DNA of 27,404 nucleotides from NCBI GenBank assembly GCA_937958475.1, contig CALFXR010000193.1:1-27404 (forward strand), read 5' to 3'. Below, in pieces: positions 20,966-27,404 of the stretch. The notes beneath the pieces are model-generated. The model was not told the DNA's origin, ran no database searches, and saw only the letters and a program-made list of their open reading frames with translations. The position numbers and the translations under genes are program-made. The first letter of the stretch is position 1. Every line of letters begins with the position of its first letter. This DNA comes from an uncultured Mesorhizobium sp. Its GTDB lineage: Bacteria > Pseudomonadota > Alphaproteobacteria > Rhizobiales > Rhizobiaceae.

Positions 20966-21946
20966 ATGTACAGCACCACAGGCTCCGTCGCACTCGGCCG
21001 CTTCAGGCTCCGTGTTGCCGACATCCTCTGGATCATTCTCGGCCTCGCGGCGTTCTTCGCTTTTCCGAACCATCTTTCGTTCGGATCGAACATCATCGTC
21101 GCCGTCATCTTCGCCATCTCGGTCGACGTCGTCATCGGATTCCCCCGCATCATCAGCCTCGGTCAGGCGCTCTACTTCGGCATCGGCGCCTATGCGGCCG
21201 CACTCATCGCCATCGCCGGCTGGACCGAGCCGATCACCGGCGCCTTGCTGTCCGCCGCGGTCTCGGTACTCGTGGCGCTCGTCGTGGGGCCGTTGATCCT
21301 CCGCCTGCGGGAGTTGCCGCTCATCATGGTGACGATCGGAGTGGCGCAACTCGTTTACGAAGCCGCACACAAGAGCAGCTGGCTGACCGGCGGCGATGAC
21401 GGCCTCTACGGATACCAGGTCGGAAAGGTGTTCGGCATCTTCGGATGGTCGCTCTACGGCTCGACCGCCTATCTTTATGCCCTGGGCTGGGCGGTGGTCG
21501 TCTTCGTCCTCGCCCGTGTGGTGACGTCATCGCCTTTCGGCGTTTGCCTCCAGGGGATCCGCGAGAACGCCGACCGGATGAAGCTCCTCGGAACGCCGGT
21601 GCTGCTGCGCCAGGTGCAGGCGTACGCCTTCGGTGCGGGCATCGCCGGTCTCGGCGGTGCGGTGCTGGCGCAGTCGCAATCCCTCGTCAGCCTGTATGTC
21701 CTGTCCCTGGAGCAGACCATCGACGGCCTCGTGCTGCTCGCGCTGGGCGGCGTCGGCAGCATCTACGGCGCCATCCTCGGCGCGCCGGTCTACATGATCG
21801 TCAAATACGTCTCGCAGCTGATCAGCCCGCACTACTGGCTGTTTTCGGTCGGCATCTTGCTCATTGCAGTGGTCATGTCGGGCAAGAACGGCCTTCTTGG
21901 TATCTTCGACAGCCTGAGAAGGCGGCTCGGGCCGCGCAGGACGTAG
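20966..21946 (+). CDS. livM: HAAT-family ABC transporter permease (LivM-like)
   Basis: A 326-residue inner-membrane permease. The hydrophobic segments and the LivM hallmarks are visible: SLGQALYFGIGAYAAAL in the first third, the cytoplasmic loop SPFGVCLQGIRENADRMKLLG, and LLALGGVGSIYGAILGAPVY near the end. It pairs with the LivH-like permease at 11339, whose genes lie on the opposite strand. The ATG at 20966 is preceded by a modest GGA. It is in the operon read from palindrome 5, between the binding protein and the FAD reductase. Confidence 0.92.
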   Translation: MYSTTGSVALGRFRLRVADILWIILGLAAFFAFPNHLSFGSNIIVAVIFAISVDVVIGFPRIISLGQALYFGIGAYAAALIAIAGWTEPITGALLSAAVSVLVALVVGPLILRLRELPLIMVTIGVAQLVYEAAHKSSWLTGGDDGLYGYQVGKVFGIFGWSLYGSTAYLYALGWAVVVFVLARVVTSSPFGVCLQGIRENADRMKLLGTPVLLRQVQAYAFGAGIAGLGGAVLAQSQSLVSLYVLSLEQTIDGLVLLALGGVGSIYGAILGAPVYMIVKYVSQLISPHYWLFSVGILLIAVVMSGKNGLLGIFDSLRRRLGPRRT

Positions 21947-21977
21947 GACCCGCGGCTCTTCATCCCCGAGGTAGGAA

Positions 21978-23198
21978 ATGCTTCCCGCTGACGCCCGCGT
22001 GGTCGTTGTTGGCGCTGGTCATGCCGGCGTGGAATTGGCCGCCGCATTGCGCCAGCAGGGCTTCGCCGGCTCAATCGACCTTCTCTCCGACGAAGTCGCT
22101 CTGCCCTATCAGCGGCCACCGCTGTCCAAGGACTACATCAAGCGCTCGGGCAACCCGCTGGTGCTGAAGCCGGAGTCGTTTTACGCCGACCAGCGCGTCT
22201 CGCTGCACGCGGGCGTTCGTGCCGAGGCCATCAATCGCGCGGCGCGGAGCGTGGCATTGTTGGACGGCACCTCGCGGCCCTACGACCACCTGGTCATTGC
22301 CACCGGCGCGCGCAACCGCAAGCCGCCGGTGCCGGGCCTCGACCATCCAGACGTGATCGAACTGCGCTCGCTGGCGGACGCGGAGAGGATCGTCCAGCGC
22401 ATCGGTTCCTGGAGGCACGTCGTCGTCATCGGCGGCGGTTTCATCGGCATGGAAGCCGCCGGTCTGTTCTCCCAGATGGGCATCGGCATCGATGTCGTCG
22501 AAATGGCGCCGCGTCTCATGGCGCGCGCGGCGTCGCCCGCGGTCTCGGCCTGGTTTCACGACTTCCATCGCAAGAACGGCGTGCGCTTCCACATGGAAAG
22601 GCAGGTGGCGTCGGTAGAACACAACGGCGGCGTCGTGGTGGGGCTTGCCGGCGGCGACCTGATCGAGGCCGACGCGGTGCTGCTCGCCGCCGGCGTCGTG
22701 CCCAACACCGAGCTTGCCGCCGCGGCGGGCCTCGAAGTGAACAATGGCGTGGTGGTCGACGCGTTTCTGGCGACGTCAGACCCAGCGATATCAGCCATCG
22801 GCGACTGCGCGGCCTATCCGAGCGTGCACTATTCCGGCATCGCTCGGCTGGAGTCCGTGCAGAACGCCGGCGACCACGCCAAGGCCCTCGCCGCACGGCT
22901 CATGGGATCCGCCAGGGCCTACGACGCGTTGCCGTGGTTCTGGTCGATCCAGGGCGAGGCGCGCCTGCAGATCGCCGGGCTGGGCAAGCCGGGCCTCGTC
23001 GAGATCGTGCGCGGCGAGCCGGACAGCGGCAAGTTCTCGGTCTTCCAGTTCGACGGCGAACGGCTGCTGGCGGTCGAGTCCGTCAACGCGCCGGGGGACC
23101 ACATGGTCGCGCGGCGGCTGATCGCGCAAGGCATCCGGATTTCTCCCGCTGTCGCCGCCGATCCGGCGACCGACATCAAGAGTCTGCTCGCGGGTTGA
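21978..23198 (+). CDS. FAD-dependent ferredoxin reductase (putidaredoxin reductase-like)
   Basis: A 406-residue flavoprotein that would transfer electrons from NAD(P)H to a [2Fe-2S] ferredoxin. It has an FAD-binding GAGHAG (12-17), the LPYQRPPLSK segment (42-51) typical of ferredoxin reductases of oxygenase systems, an NAD(P)-binding GGGFIG (152-157) and the second FAD motif ISAIGDCA. The C-terminal domain (PWFWSIQGEARLQIAGL) is also of this family. It is the only reductase in the window, so it probably serves the ferredoxin at 2660, the P450 at 4728 and the two Rieske oxygenases. Its placement in the importer operon, under palindrome 5, would keep it co-regulated. The ATG at 21978 follows GAGGTAGGAA. 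Confidence 0.93.
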   Translation: MLPADARVVVVGAGHAGVELAAALRQQGFAGSIDLLSDEVALPYQRPPLSKDYIKRSGNPLVLKPESFYADQRVSLHAGVRAEAINRAARSVALLDGTSRPYDHLVIATGARNRKPPVPGLDHPDVIELRSLADAERIVQRIGSWRHVVVIGGGFIGMEAAGLFSQMGIGIDVVEMAPRLMARAASPAVSAWFHDFHRKNGVRFHMERQVASVEHNGGVVVGLAGGDLIEADAVLLAAGVVPNTELAAAAGLEVNNGVVVDAFLATSDPAISAIGDCAAYPSVHYSGIARLESVQNAGDHAKALAARLMGSARAYDALPWFWSIQGEARLQIAGLGKPGLVEIVRGEPDSGKFSVFQFDGERLLAVESVNAPGDHMVARRLIAQGIRISPAVAADPATDIKSLLAG

Positions 23199-23348
23199 AC
23201 GGCCACGCGAAAGGCAGGTGGTGGTGTCGCGATCGTGCAGGGATTCTCAGCGACGGCCGAGTATACGTGACGTCGTCCTCGAAGAATCTGGTCGCTCTTC
23301 GTCAGAGGCCGTCTGAAACCGGTTCTGTACACCGATCTCCAACAGGAT

Positions 23349-23385
23349 GGCCTTGATTCACCGGTGGAATGTCGATTTCAAGGCC
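23349..23385 (-). terminator. Inverted repeat downstream of tRNA-Ser
   Basis: GGCCTTGA (23349-23356) and TCAAGGCC (23378-23385) form an 8-bp stem with a 21-nt loop just beyond the 3' end of the minus-strand tRNA gene. It could terminate tRNA transcription or that of the reductase operon from the other side. No T-tract is evident. The rest of 23199-23397 shows no gene. Confidence 0.3.
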
Positions 23386-23397
23386 TCGAGAGGGCCA

Positions 23398-23487
23398 TGG
23401 CGGAGAGAGCGGGATTCGAACCCGCGTTACGGTTTCCCGTAAACACACTTTCCAGGCGTGCGCCTTCAACCACTCGGCCACCTCTCC
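23398..23487 (-). tRNA. tRNA-Ser(GGA)
   Basis: A 90-nt class II tRNA including an encoded CCA at the 3' end (23398-23400). The acceptor stem GGAGAGG pairs with TCTCTCC (one G-U), followed by discriminator G. The T-loop contains GTTCGAATCC, and a long variable arm (TTTACGGGAAACCGTAA region) is typical of serine tRNAs. The anticodon GGA (23451-23453) is in the loop CTGGAAA and reads UCC/UCU. An inverted repeat CGCGCCGC/GCGGCGCG (23489-23496, 23511-23518) lies just upstream of the 5' end. Confidence 0.97.
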
Positions 23488-23662
23488 ACGCGCCGCCAGC
23501 CTTCGGCGAAGCGGCGCGGGGCTGATCTAGTCGATAGTTGGCGAATTGCCAAGCGCTACGGCCGGCTTCTTTTCGACACAGTGGCCGGCCACGGCTCCGC
23601 GGGGCGGCGCCGGGACCTTGACAGGGCGCGCTGCCGGGGCTTGCCTGTCGCGGGGGGACGTC

Positions 23663-24367
23663 ATGAAGGATCAATCCAGTCCGAACCGGGGCGGCGGCGC
23701 GCCGCTGGCCTATGTGCCGGCTGCCTGGGTCGCCGTGGTGATGATCCTCTCCGCGCGGTTGCTGGCCACGACCTGGCCGCTGCCTTGGGAATACGACCTT
23801 CCGGACTCCGTGCTCTACCTGATCTATGCCGGCGCGATCGCCGCGGCGGTGAACCTCCTGTGGGGCCTCTACCTGATCGGCCTCGCCTGGGGTCGCGCGC
23901 CGCGCTTTCCCGCGCATTTCACCGTCTGGCAGGTCGCCAACATCGCCTGGCTGGCGGCGACGGAGATCTACGTGCAGGCCGTTCCGTACTTCGTCTTCAG
24001 CCTGGAGAGCCTGCTGATCAAGGCCGCAGAAGTCGCCGTGGGGCTGGCCTGTCTCTATCTCGTCCGCCGTGATCCCTCGACAGTTGCCCACTACGCCGGC
24101 GCCCCGCAGGCCGGGTCGCCGCCGCTGATGACGCGGCTGATCGCCGCCGTCATCGGCGTGGTGCTCGGCGGCGGCGCCGGGGCCGGGCTCGGCCTGCTCG
24201 CCGGCTCCAGCATCGCCGAAGTCACCGACATGAGCTGCTTGGAAGGCGCCTGCGGCTATTTCGCCGCCGCGATCGGCCTGCTCGGCCTGATCATCGGCGC
24301 CGTCGCCGGCGGCATTTTCGGCGCATGGTGGAGCGGCCGTCGGCGGGCGCCCGTCGCTGGCCGCTGA
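23663..24367 (+). CDS. Multi-spanning membrane protein of unknown function
   Basis: A 234-residue inner-membrane protein. Four hydrophobic segments occupy about residues 13-155, and this part loosely resembles small DUF2569-like proteins, but I would not assign it. A glycine-rich C-terminal part has two further hydrophobic segments (AAVIGVVLGGGAGAGLGLLAG and GLLGLIIGAVAGGIFGAWW) separated by a short loop with two cysteines (MSCLEGACGYF). The start is the ATG at 23663 behind GGGGGGA; an upstream in-frame start is rejected because it lacks a binding site and precedes non-protein-like sequence. A perfect TTGACA at 23618-23623 may be the -35, without a good -10. Confidence 0.65.
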   Translation: MKDQSSPNRGGGAPLAYVPAAWVAVVMILSARLLATTWPLPWEYDLPDSVLYLIYAGAIAAAVNLLWGLYLIGLAWGRAPRFPAHFTVWQVANIAWLAATEIYVQAVPYFVFSLESLLIKAAEVAVGLACLYLVRRDPSTVAHYAGAPQAGSPPLMTRLIAAVIGVVLGGGAGAGLGLLAGSSIAEVTDMSCLEGACGYFAAAIGLLGLIIGAVAGGIFGAWWSGRRRAPVAGR

Positions 24368-24468
24368 CGGCTGACGTTTCAACTTCCCGTGTCGCGATTG
24401 CCGTTGGGCCCCCGACGCCATATGTGATGGCCAAGCAGGCGGCCCGGCCGCCACGACACCGAAGAGCG

Positions 24469-24795
24469 ATGATACGTTTCCTGTTCCGAGTCCTTGCGAC
24501 GTTGAGCCTCGCCGCCGCCGTGATCATGGCGGTGCTCGACGCTACGCGTACGCTCGGGGCGTCGGAACCGGTGATGACGCCGCTCGCCGAAAGCTGGAAG
24601 ACCGTTTCCCCGGAAACCTTCGCCGTCCTCGAGGCTTTCGTCGTGACGACGATCCATCCGCTCGTCTGGGATCCCGGGCTCGCCGCCGTGCTGGCGCTGC
24701 CGGGATTCGCGGTGTTCGCCGCGCTGGCGCTCGCCTTCTATGCGATAGGCCACCGGCGCGAGCGGCGGGTCGGCCGCTTCATCGCCGAGGCGTGA
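24469..24795 (+). CDS. Small two-helix membrane protein, conserved-hypothetical type
   Basis: A 108-residue protein with one N-terminal and one C-terminal membrane helix (IRFLFRVLATLSLAAAVIMA and LAAVLALPGFAVFAALALAF) flanking a soluble loop with W-containing segments, then a basic tail. This pattern is common in small conserved proteins of Rhizobiales whose role is unknown. The ATG at 24469 is chosen because the hydrophobic helix begins directly after it; an ATG at 24427 is an alternative. It lies 101 nt after the preceding membrane protein and 46 nt before msrA. Confidence 0.6.
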   Translation: MIRFLFRVLATLSLAAAVIMAVLDATRTLGASEPVMTPLAESWKTVSPETFAVLEAFVVTTIHPLVWDPGLAAVLALPGFAVFAALALAFYAIGHRRERRVGRFIAEA

Positions 24796-24841
24796 GATGT
24801 GTCCGGCGGCGCGACTGCGATGCTGAAGGGAGGATAGACCG

Positions 24842-25507
24842 ATGTTTTTCCTGAGCGACATGCTGAACAAGAAGCTCCATTTGCCGAAGCCCGGCGAGGC
24901 GCTGCCCGGGCGCGAGCGGCCCATTCCGACTGCGTCGAAGCACCATGTCTCGCGCCGTCCGCTCAAGGGTCCCTACCCGCAGGGCCTCGAGACGGCGCTG
25001 TTCGGCATGGGCTGCTTCTGGGGCGCGGAGCGCCTGTTCTGGCAGACCGAGGGCGTCTGGGTTACCGCGGTCGGCTATGCCGGCGGACTCACCCCCAATC
25101 CGACCTACCAGGAGACCTGCACCGGTCTCACCGGACATGCCGAGGTCGTGCTCGTCGTCTTCGACCCGGCGGTGGTCTCCTACGGCGAACTCCTGCGCAT
25201 CTTCTGGGAAAGCCACGATCCGACCCAGGGCATGCGCCAAGGCAACGACGTCGGCACGACCTACCGCTCGGCGATCTATACGTTCGGCGACGCCCAGCAA
25301 GCCGCCGCCCTGGCGTCGCGGGACGCCTACCAGGCCGACCTGCGCAAGGCCGGCCGCGGCGCCGTCACCACCGAGATCGCGCCGGCGCCTGCCTTCTACT
25401 TCGCCGAGGAGGATCACCAGCAATACCTGGCGAAGAACCCATACGGTTATTGCGGGCTGAAGGGCACCGGCGTCACATGCGCCATTCCCGCAGCGTCGCC
25501 GGCCTGA
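24842..25507 (+). CDS. msrA: Peptide methionine (S)-S-oxide reductase MsrA
   Basis: A 221-residue enzyme that reduces methionine S-sulfoxide in proteins. The catalytic cysteine is C58 in GCFWGAE, and the motifs GYAGG, TGHAE and VGTTYRSAIY (QGND preceding) are conserved. The resolving cysteines are C203 and C213 near the C-terminus, the three-cysteine arrangement recycled by thioredoxin. An N-terminal extension of about 50 residues is common in proteobacterial MsrA. The ATG at 24842 follows GGGAGGATAG. No signal peptide is seen, so it is cytoplasmic. It converges with the M2 peptidase gene. Confidence 0.96.
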   Translation: MFFLSDMLNKKLHLPKPGEALPGRERPIPTASKHHVSRRPLKGPYPQGLETALFGMGCFWGAERLFWQTEGVWVTAVGYAGGLTPNPTYQETCTGLTGHAEVVLVVFDPAVVSYGELLRIFWESHDPTQGMRQGNDVGTTYRSAIYTFGDAQQAAALASRDAYQADLRKAGRGAVTTEIAPAPAFYFAEEDHQQYLAKNPYGYCGLKGTGVTCAIPAASPA

Positions 25508-25535
25508 CCCTTCCGGCGCGGATGGGAACTGCGGC

Positions 25536-27335
25536 TCACCAGCCGCAGCTCCTGCTCTTGTTCTGCTCCTTCAGCCAGGCGTGCAGGGGAGCGAAGTAGT
25601 TCACCATCGACTGTCCCGAAATCTCGCGGCTGCCGGTGAAGGCCTCCAGCGCGTCGGGCCAGGGCTTCGACCTGCCCATTGCCAGCATCTCGCCGAATCT
25701 TCGGCCGACATCCTTGTTCCCGTAGAAGGAACAACGGTGCAGCGGACCGTCCCAGCCGGCCTGCTTGCAGGCCGATTCGTAGAACTGGAACATCAGCACG
25801 TAGGACAGGAAGTAGCGCATGTAGGGCGTGGTGCTGGGGATATGGTATTTCGCCCCCGGATCGAAGGCGCCGGCGTCGCGCTCGACCGGCGGGATGACGC
25901 CCTGATAGTCCAGTCGAAGCTTGTCCCAGGCGCTCTGATACTGGTCCGGCCCGATCGAGCCGTCGAACACGCCCCACCGCCATTTGTCGACCAGCAGGCC
26001 GAAGGGCAGGAAGGCAACGCGATCCATGGCTTCCTTGAGCAGGAGGCCGACGTCCTTGTCGGCGCTCGGCACCTTGTCCGGCTCCAGCAGGCCGATCTTC
26101 ACGAGATAATCCGGCGTCATCGACAGCGCCAGGAAATCCCCGATCGCCTCGTGGAAACCGTCATTGGCGCCGTCGCGGAACAGGAACGGCTGCTCGTTGT
26201 AGGCGCGGTAATAGAAGAGGTGGCCGAGTTCGTGGTGGATGGTCTTGAACTCGCCCTCGTTGACCCGGATGCACATCTTCAGGCGCAGGTCGTCACGCTC
26301 GTCGATCGACCATGCGGAGGCATGGCAGACCACGTCCCGGTCCGCCGGCTTGGTGAACATAGAGCGTTGCCAGAAGCTTTCGGGGAGCGGCGGGAAGCCG
26401 AGCGAGGCGAAGAACGCCTCGCCGGTGCGCACCATCTTCAACTCGTCATAACCTGCCCGGGCGAGCAGTTCGGTCGTGTCGAAGCCGATATCGCCCGCGC
26501 CTTCGGGGGCGGCGATGTCGTAGAGCCCGACCCAATATTGTGCCCACAGATCGCCGAGCAGGTCGGCGCGGATCGGCCCGCCGGAAGGCTGCACCGCGTC
26601 GCCGTAGGTCGCGTTCAGCTTGCCGCGCGTATAGCAGTGCAGGTCGTCGTAGAGCGGCTTGACCTCGCGCCACAGTCCGTCGACGAGCCGGCTGAAATCT
26701 CCGGCCGGCATGTCGTAGCCGCCGCGCCAGAGCGCTCCAACGTCGGCATAGCCGAGCTCGCGGGCGCCCTCGTTGGCGATCTCGACCAGCCGGGCATAGT
26801 CGTCCTTCATCGGCCGGCCGACATTGTCGTGCCAACTGGTCCACATCTCCTTCAGTTCGGCGGGATCGCGGTTCGACTCCATCTCTTCGTAGAGGTCGCC
26901 GACCTCGATGCGCTCGCCCCGGAGGGTGCCGGCGCCGCGCCCGTAGGCGGAGGTGAGCCTGGCAGAGATCTCGCTCAGCTCCTTTGCCGCGCCCGGTCGG
27001 GTCGGCGCCGGCAAAAAGGAGGCCTGACGCATCAGGTCCAGCCTGCGCGCCGTCGATTGTGACAGGCCGGGGACATTGGCGAAGGCGGCCGCCTTGAGCG
27101 CGAAGTCCACGGAGAGCGCGTTGAATGCGGCGCCGGACTCGGCCGCAATCGCCTCGGTATCGTCGGTAATGTACGTCTCGCTGACCCACACGGCGCGGTT
27201 GTTTCGCACATAGGACTCGTAGAGCGCCTGCTCGGCCTGCTCGGCGAACGTATCGGCTTCCGCCACGGACTGCGCTCGCGCGCTGGGTGAAAGGAAGAAG
27301 GCCGCGGACGCGGCCAGCAAAGCTGCTTTCTTCAT
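25536..27335 (-). CDS. M2-family peptidyl-dipeptidase, angiotensin-converting-enzyme-like
   Basis: A 599-residue zinc peptidase with a signal peptide (MKKAALLAASAAFFLSPSARAQS), so it is exported, probably to the periplasm. The zinc motif is HELGH at 368-372, with the third ligand E396, 27 residues after E369 as in ACE. The substrate-binding region YHIPSTTPYMRYF and the C-terminal block from GPLHRC to APLHAWL correspond closely to the ACE domain, including the histidine and tyrosines that stabilise the transition state. It should remove C-terminal dipeptides from oligopeptides. Length equals one ACE domain. The start is the ATG at 27333-27335, and its GGGGGGA ribosome binding site lies in a hairpin arm. 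Confidence 0.95.
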   Translation of the reverse strand: MKKAALLAASAAFFLSPSARAQSVAEADTFAEQAEQALYESYVRNNRAVWVSETYITDDTEAIAAESGAAFNALSVDFALKAAAFANVPGLSQSTARRLDLMRQASFLPAPTRPGAAKELSEISARLTSAYGRGAGTLRGERIEVGDLYEEMESNRDPAELKEMWTSWHDNVGRPMKDDYARLVEIANEGARELGYADVGALWRGGYDMPAGDFSRLVDGLWREVKPLYDDLHCYTRGKLNATYGDAVQPSGGPIRADLLGDLWAQYWVGLYDIAAPEGAGDIGFDTTELLARAGYDELKMVRTGEAFFASLGFPPLPESFWQRSMFTKPADRDVVCHASAWSIDERDDLRLKMCIRVNEGEFKTIHHELGHLFYYRAYNEQPFLFRDGANDGFHEAIGDFLALSMTPDYLVKIGLLEPDKVPSADKDVGLLLKEAMDRVAFLPFGLLVDKWRWGVFDGSIGPDQYQSAWDKLRLDYQGVIPPVERDAGAFDPGAKYHIPSTTPYMRYFLSYVLMFQFYESACKQAGWDGPLHRCSFYGNKDVGRRFGEMLAMGRSKPWPDALEAFTGSREISGQSMVNYFAPLHAWLKEQNKSRSCGW

Positions 27336-27342
27336 GAAAGTC

Positions 27343-27369
27343 CCCCCGGGACGCGATCCGTCCCGGGGG
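27343..27369 (-). promoter_or_regulatory. Hairpin covering the ribosome binding site of the M2 peptidase gene
   Basis: CCCCCGGGACG (27343-27353) and CGTCCCGGGGG (27359-27369) are perfect 11-bp inverted repeats with a five-base loop. On the transcript of the minus strand, the downstream arm contains the GGGGGG of the ribosome binding site, 7 nt before the ATG. It could limit translation, or mark the end of an upstream unit. Confidence 0.5.
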
Positions 27370-27404
27370 ATGGTGGCTACGCATCTGCCCTTGGGTCAAG
27401 TGAA

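Noticed and set aside
23357..23371. ATTCACCGGTGGAAT as a sixth operator
   Set aside because: It has a different core (ACCGGT), lacks a promoter context and lies in the loop of the inverted repeat after the tRNA gene.
23398..23487. tRNA-Ser as an integration site for the catabolic locus, since its 3' end faces the locus
   Set aside because: I found no repeat of the tRNA 3' end near 2384-2660 or elsewhere in the window, and no integrase gene.
24606..24617. TTTCCCCGGAAA palindrome
   Set aside because: It lies inside a coding region of a small membrane protein and does not match the operator consensus at its centre.
1..27404. CRISPR arrays, insertion sequences, toxin-antitoxin or phage defence genes
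   Set aside because: No array of spaced repeats, no transposase or integrase motif and no recognisable defence protein could be found on either strand.

Overview
The window is GC-rich DNA with the gene style of an alphaproteobacterium, most likely Hyphomicrobiales (Rhizobiales): tight ATGA/GTGA overlaps, many GTG starts and GGGAGGA-type ribosome binding sites. The organism is an inference from style and gene content. No integrase, transposase or phage gene is visible.

Layout. Positions 4-2383 hold an EamA transporter divergent from a MocR-type PLP-dependent regulator. Positions 2660-23198 are one large catabolic locus. A minus-strand operon reads SDR, cytochrome P450, quinone-oxidoreductase-like MDR, enoyl-CoA hydratase-like protein and putidaredoxin-type ferredoxin (6778 down to 2660). 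A plus-strand Rieske oxygenase follows (7095-8423). A minus-strand operon encodes half of a branched-chain-type (HAAT) ABC importer plus DUF1330 and an esterase (12211 down to 8523). A plus-strand operon encodes a CobW-type GTPase, two VOC paralogues and an LVIVD-repeat protein (12530-15908). A MarR regulator (minus) is divergent from a second SDR. Then come a second Rieske oxygenase with a TIM-barrel isomerase-like gene, and finally the substrate-binding protein, second permease and FAD ferredoxin reductase (19725-23198). Positions 23398-27335 are housekeeping: tRNA-Ser(GGA), two membrane proteins, MsrA and an ACE-like M2 dipeptidase.

The main discovery is a near-identical 12-bp palindrome, CTTCCAYGGAAG, in five places: 6830, 7063, 12416, 17395 and 19568. 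All are in promoter regions of this locus. At four of them a TTGACA/TTGACC -35 element lies at a matching distance, so the palindrome covers the -10 or the spacer. This predicts one regulon under one DNA-binding protein, with the in-locus MarR protein (15926-16420) the best candidate.

As a working model (inference), the split importer takes up an organic acid. The two Rieske oxygenases and the P450 oxygenate it using electrons from one FAD reductase and one ferredoxin. SDRs, the MDR, crotonase, VOC proteins, esterase and isomerase-like protein process the products. The substrate cannot be read from sequence. The P450 is unusual: its haem-loop motif lacks the second glycine and its I-helix lacks the acidic residue.
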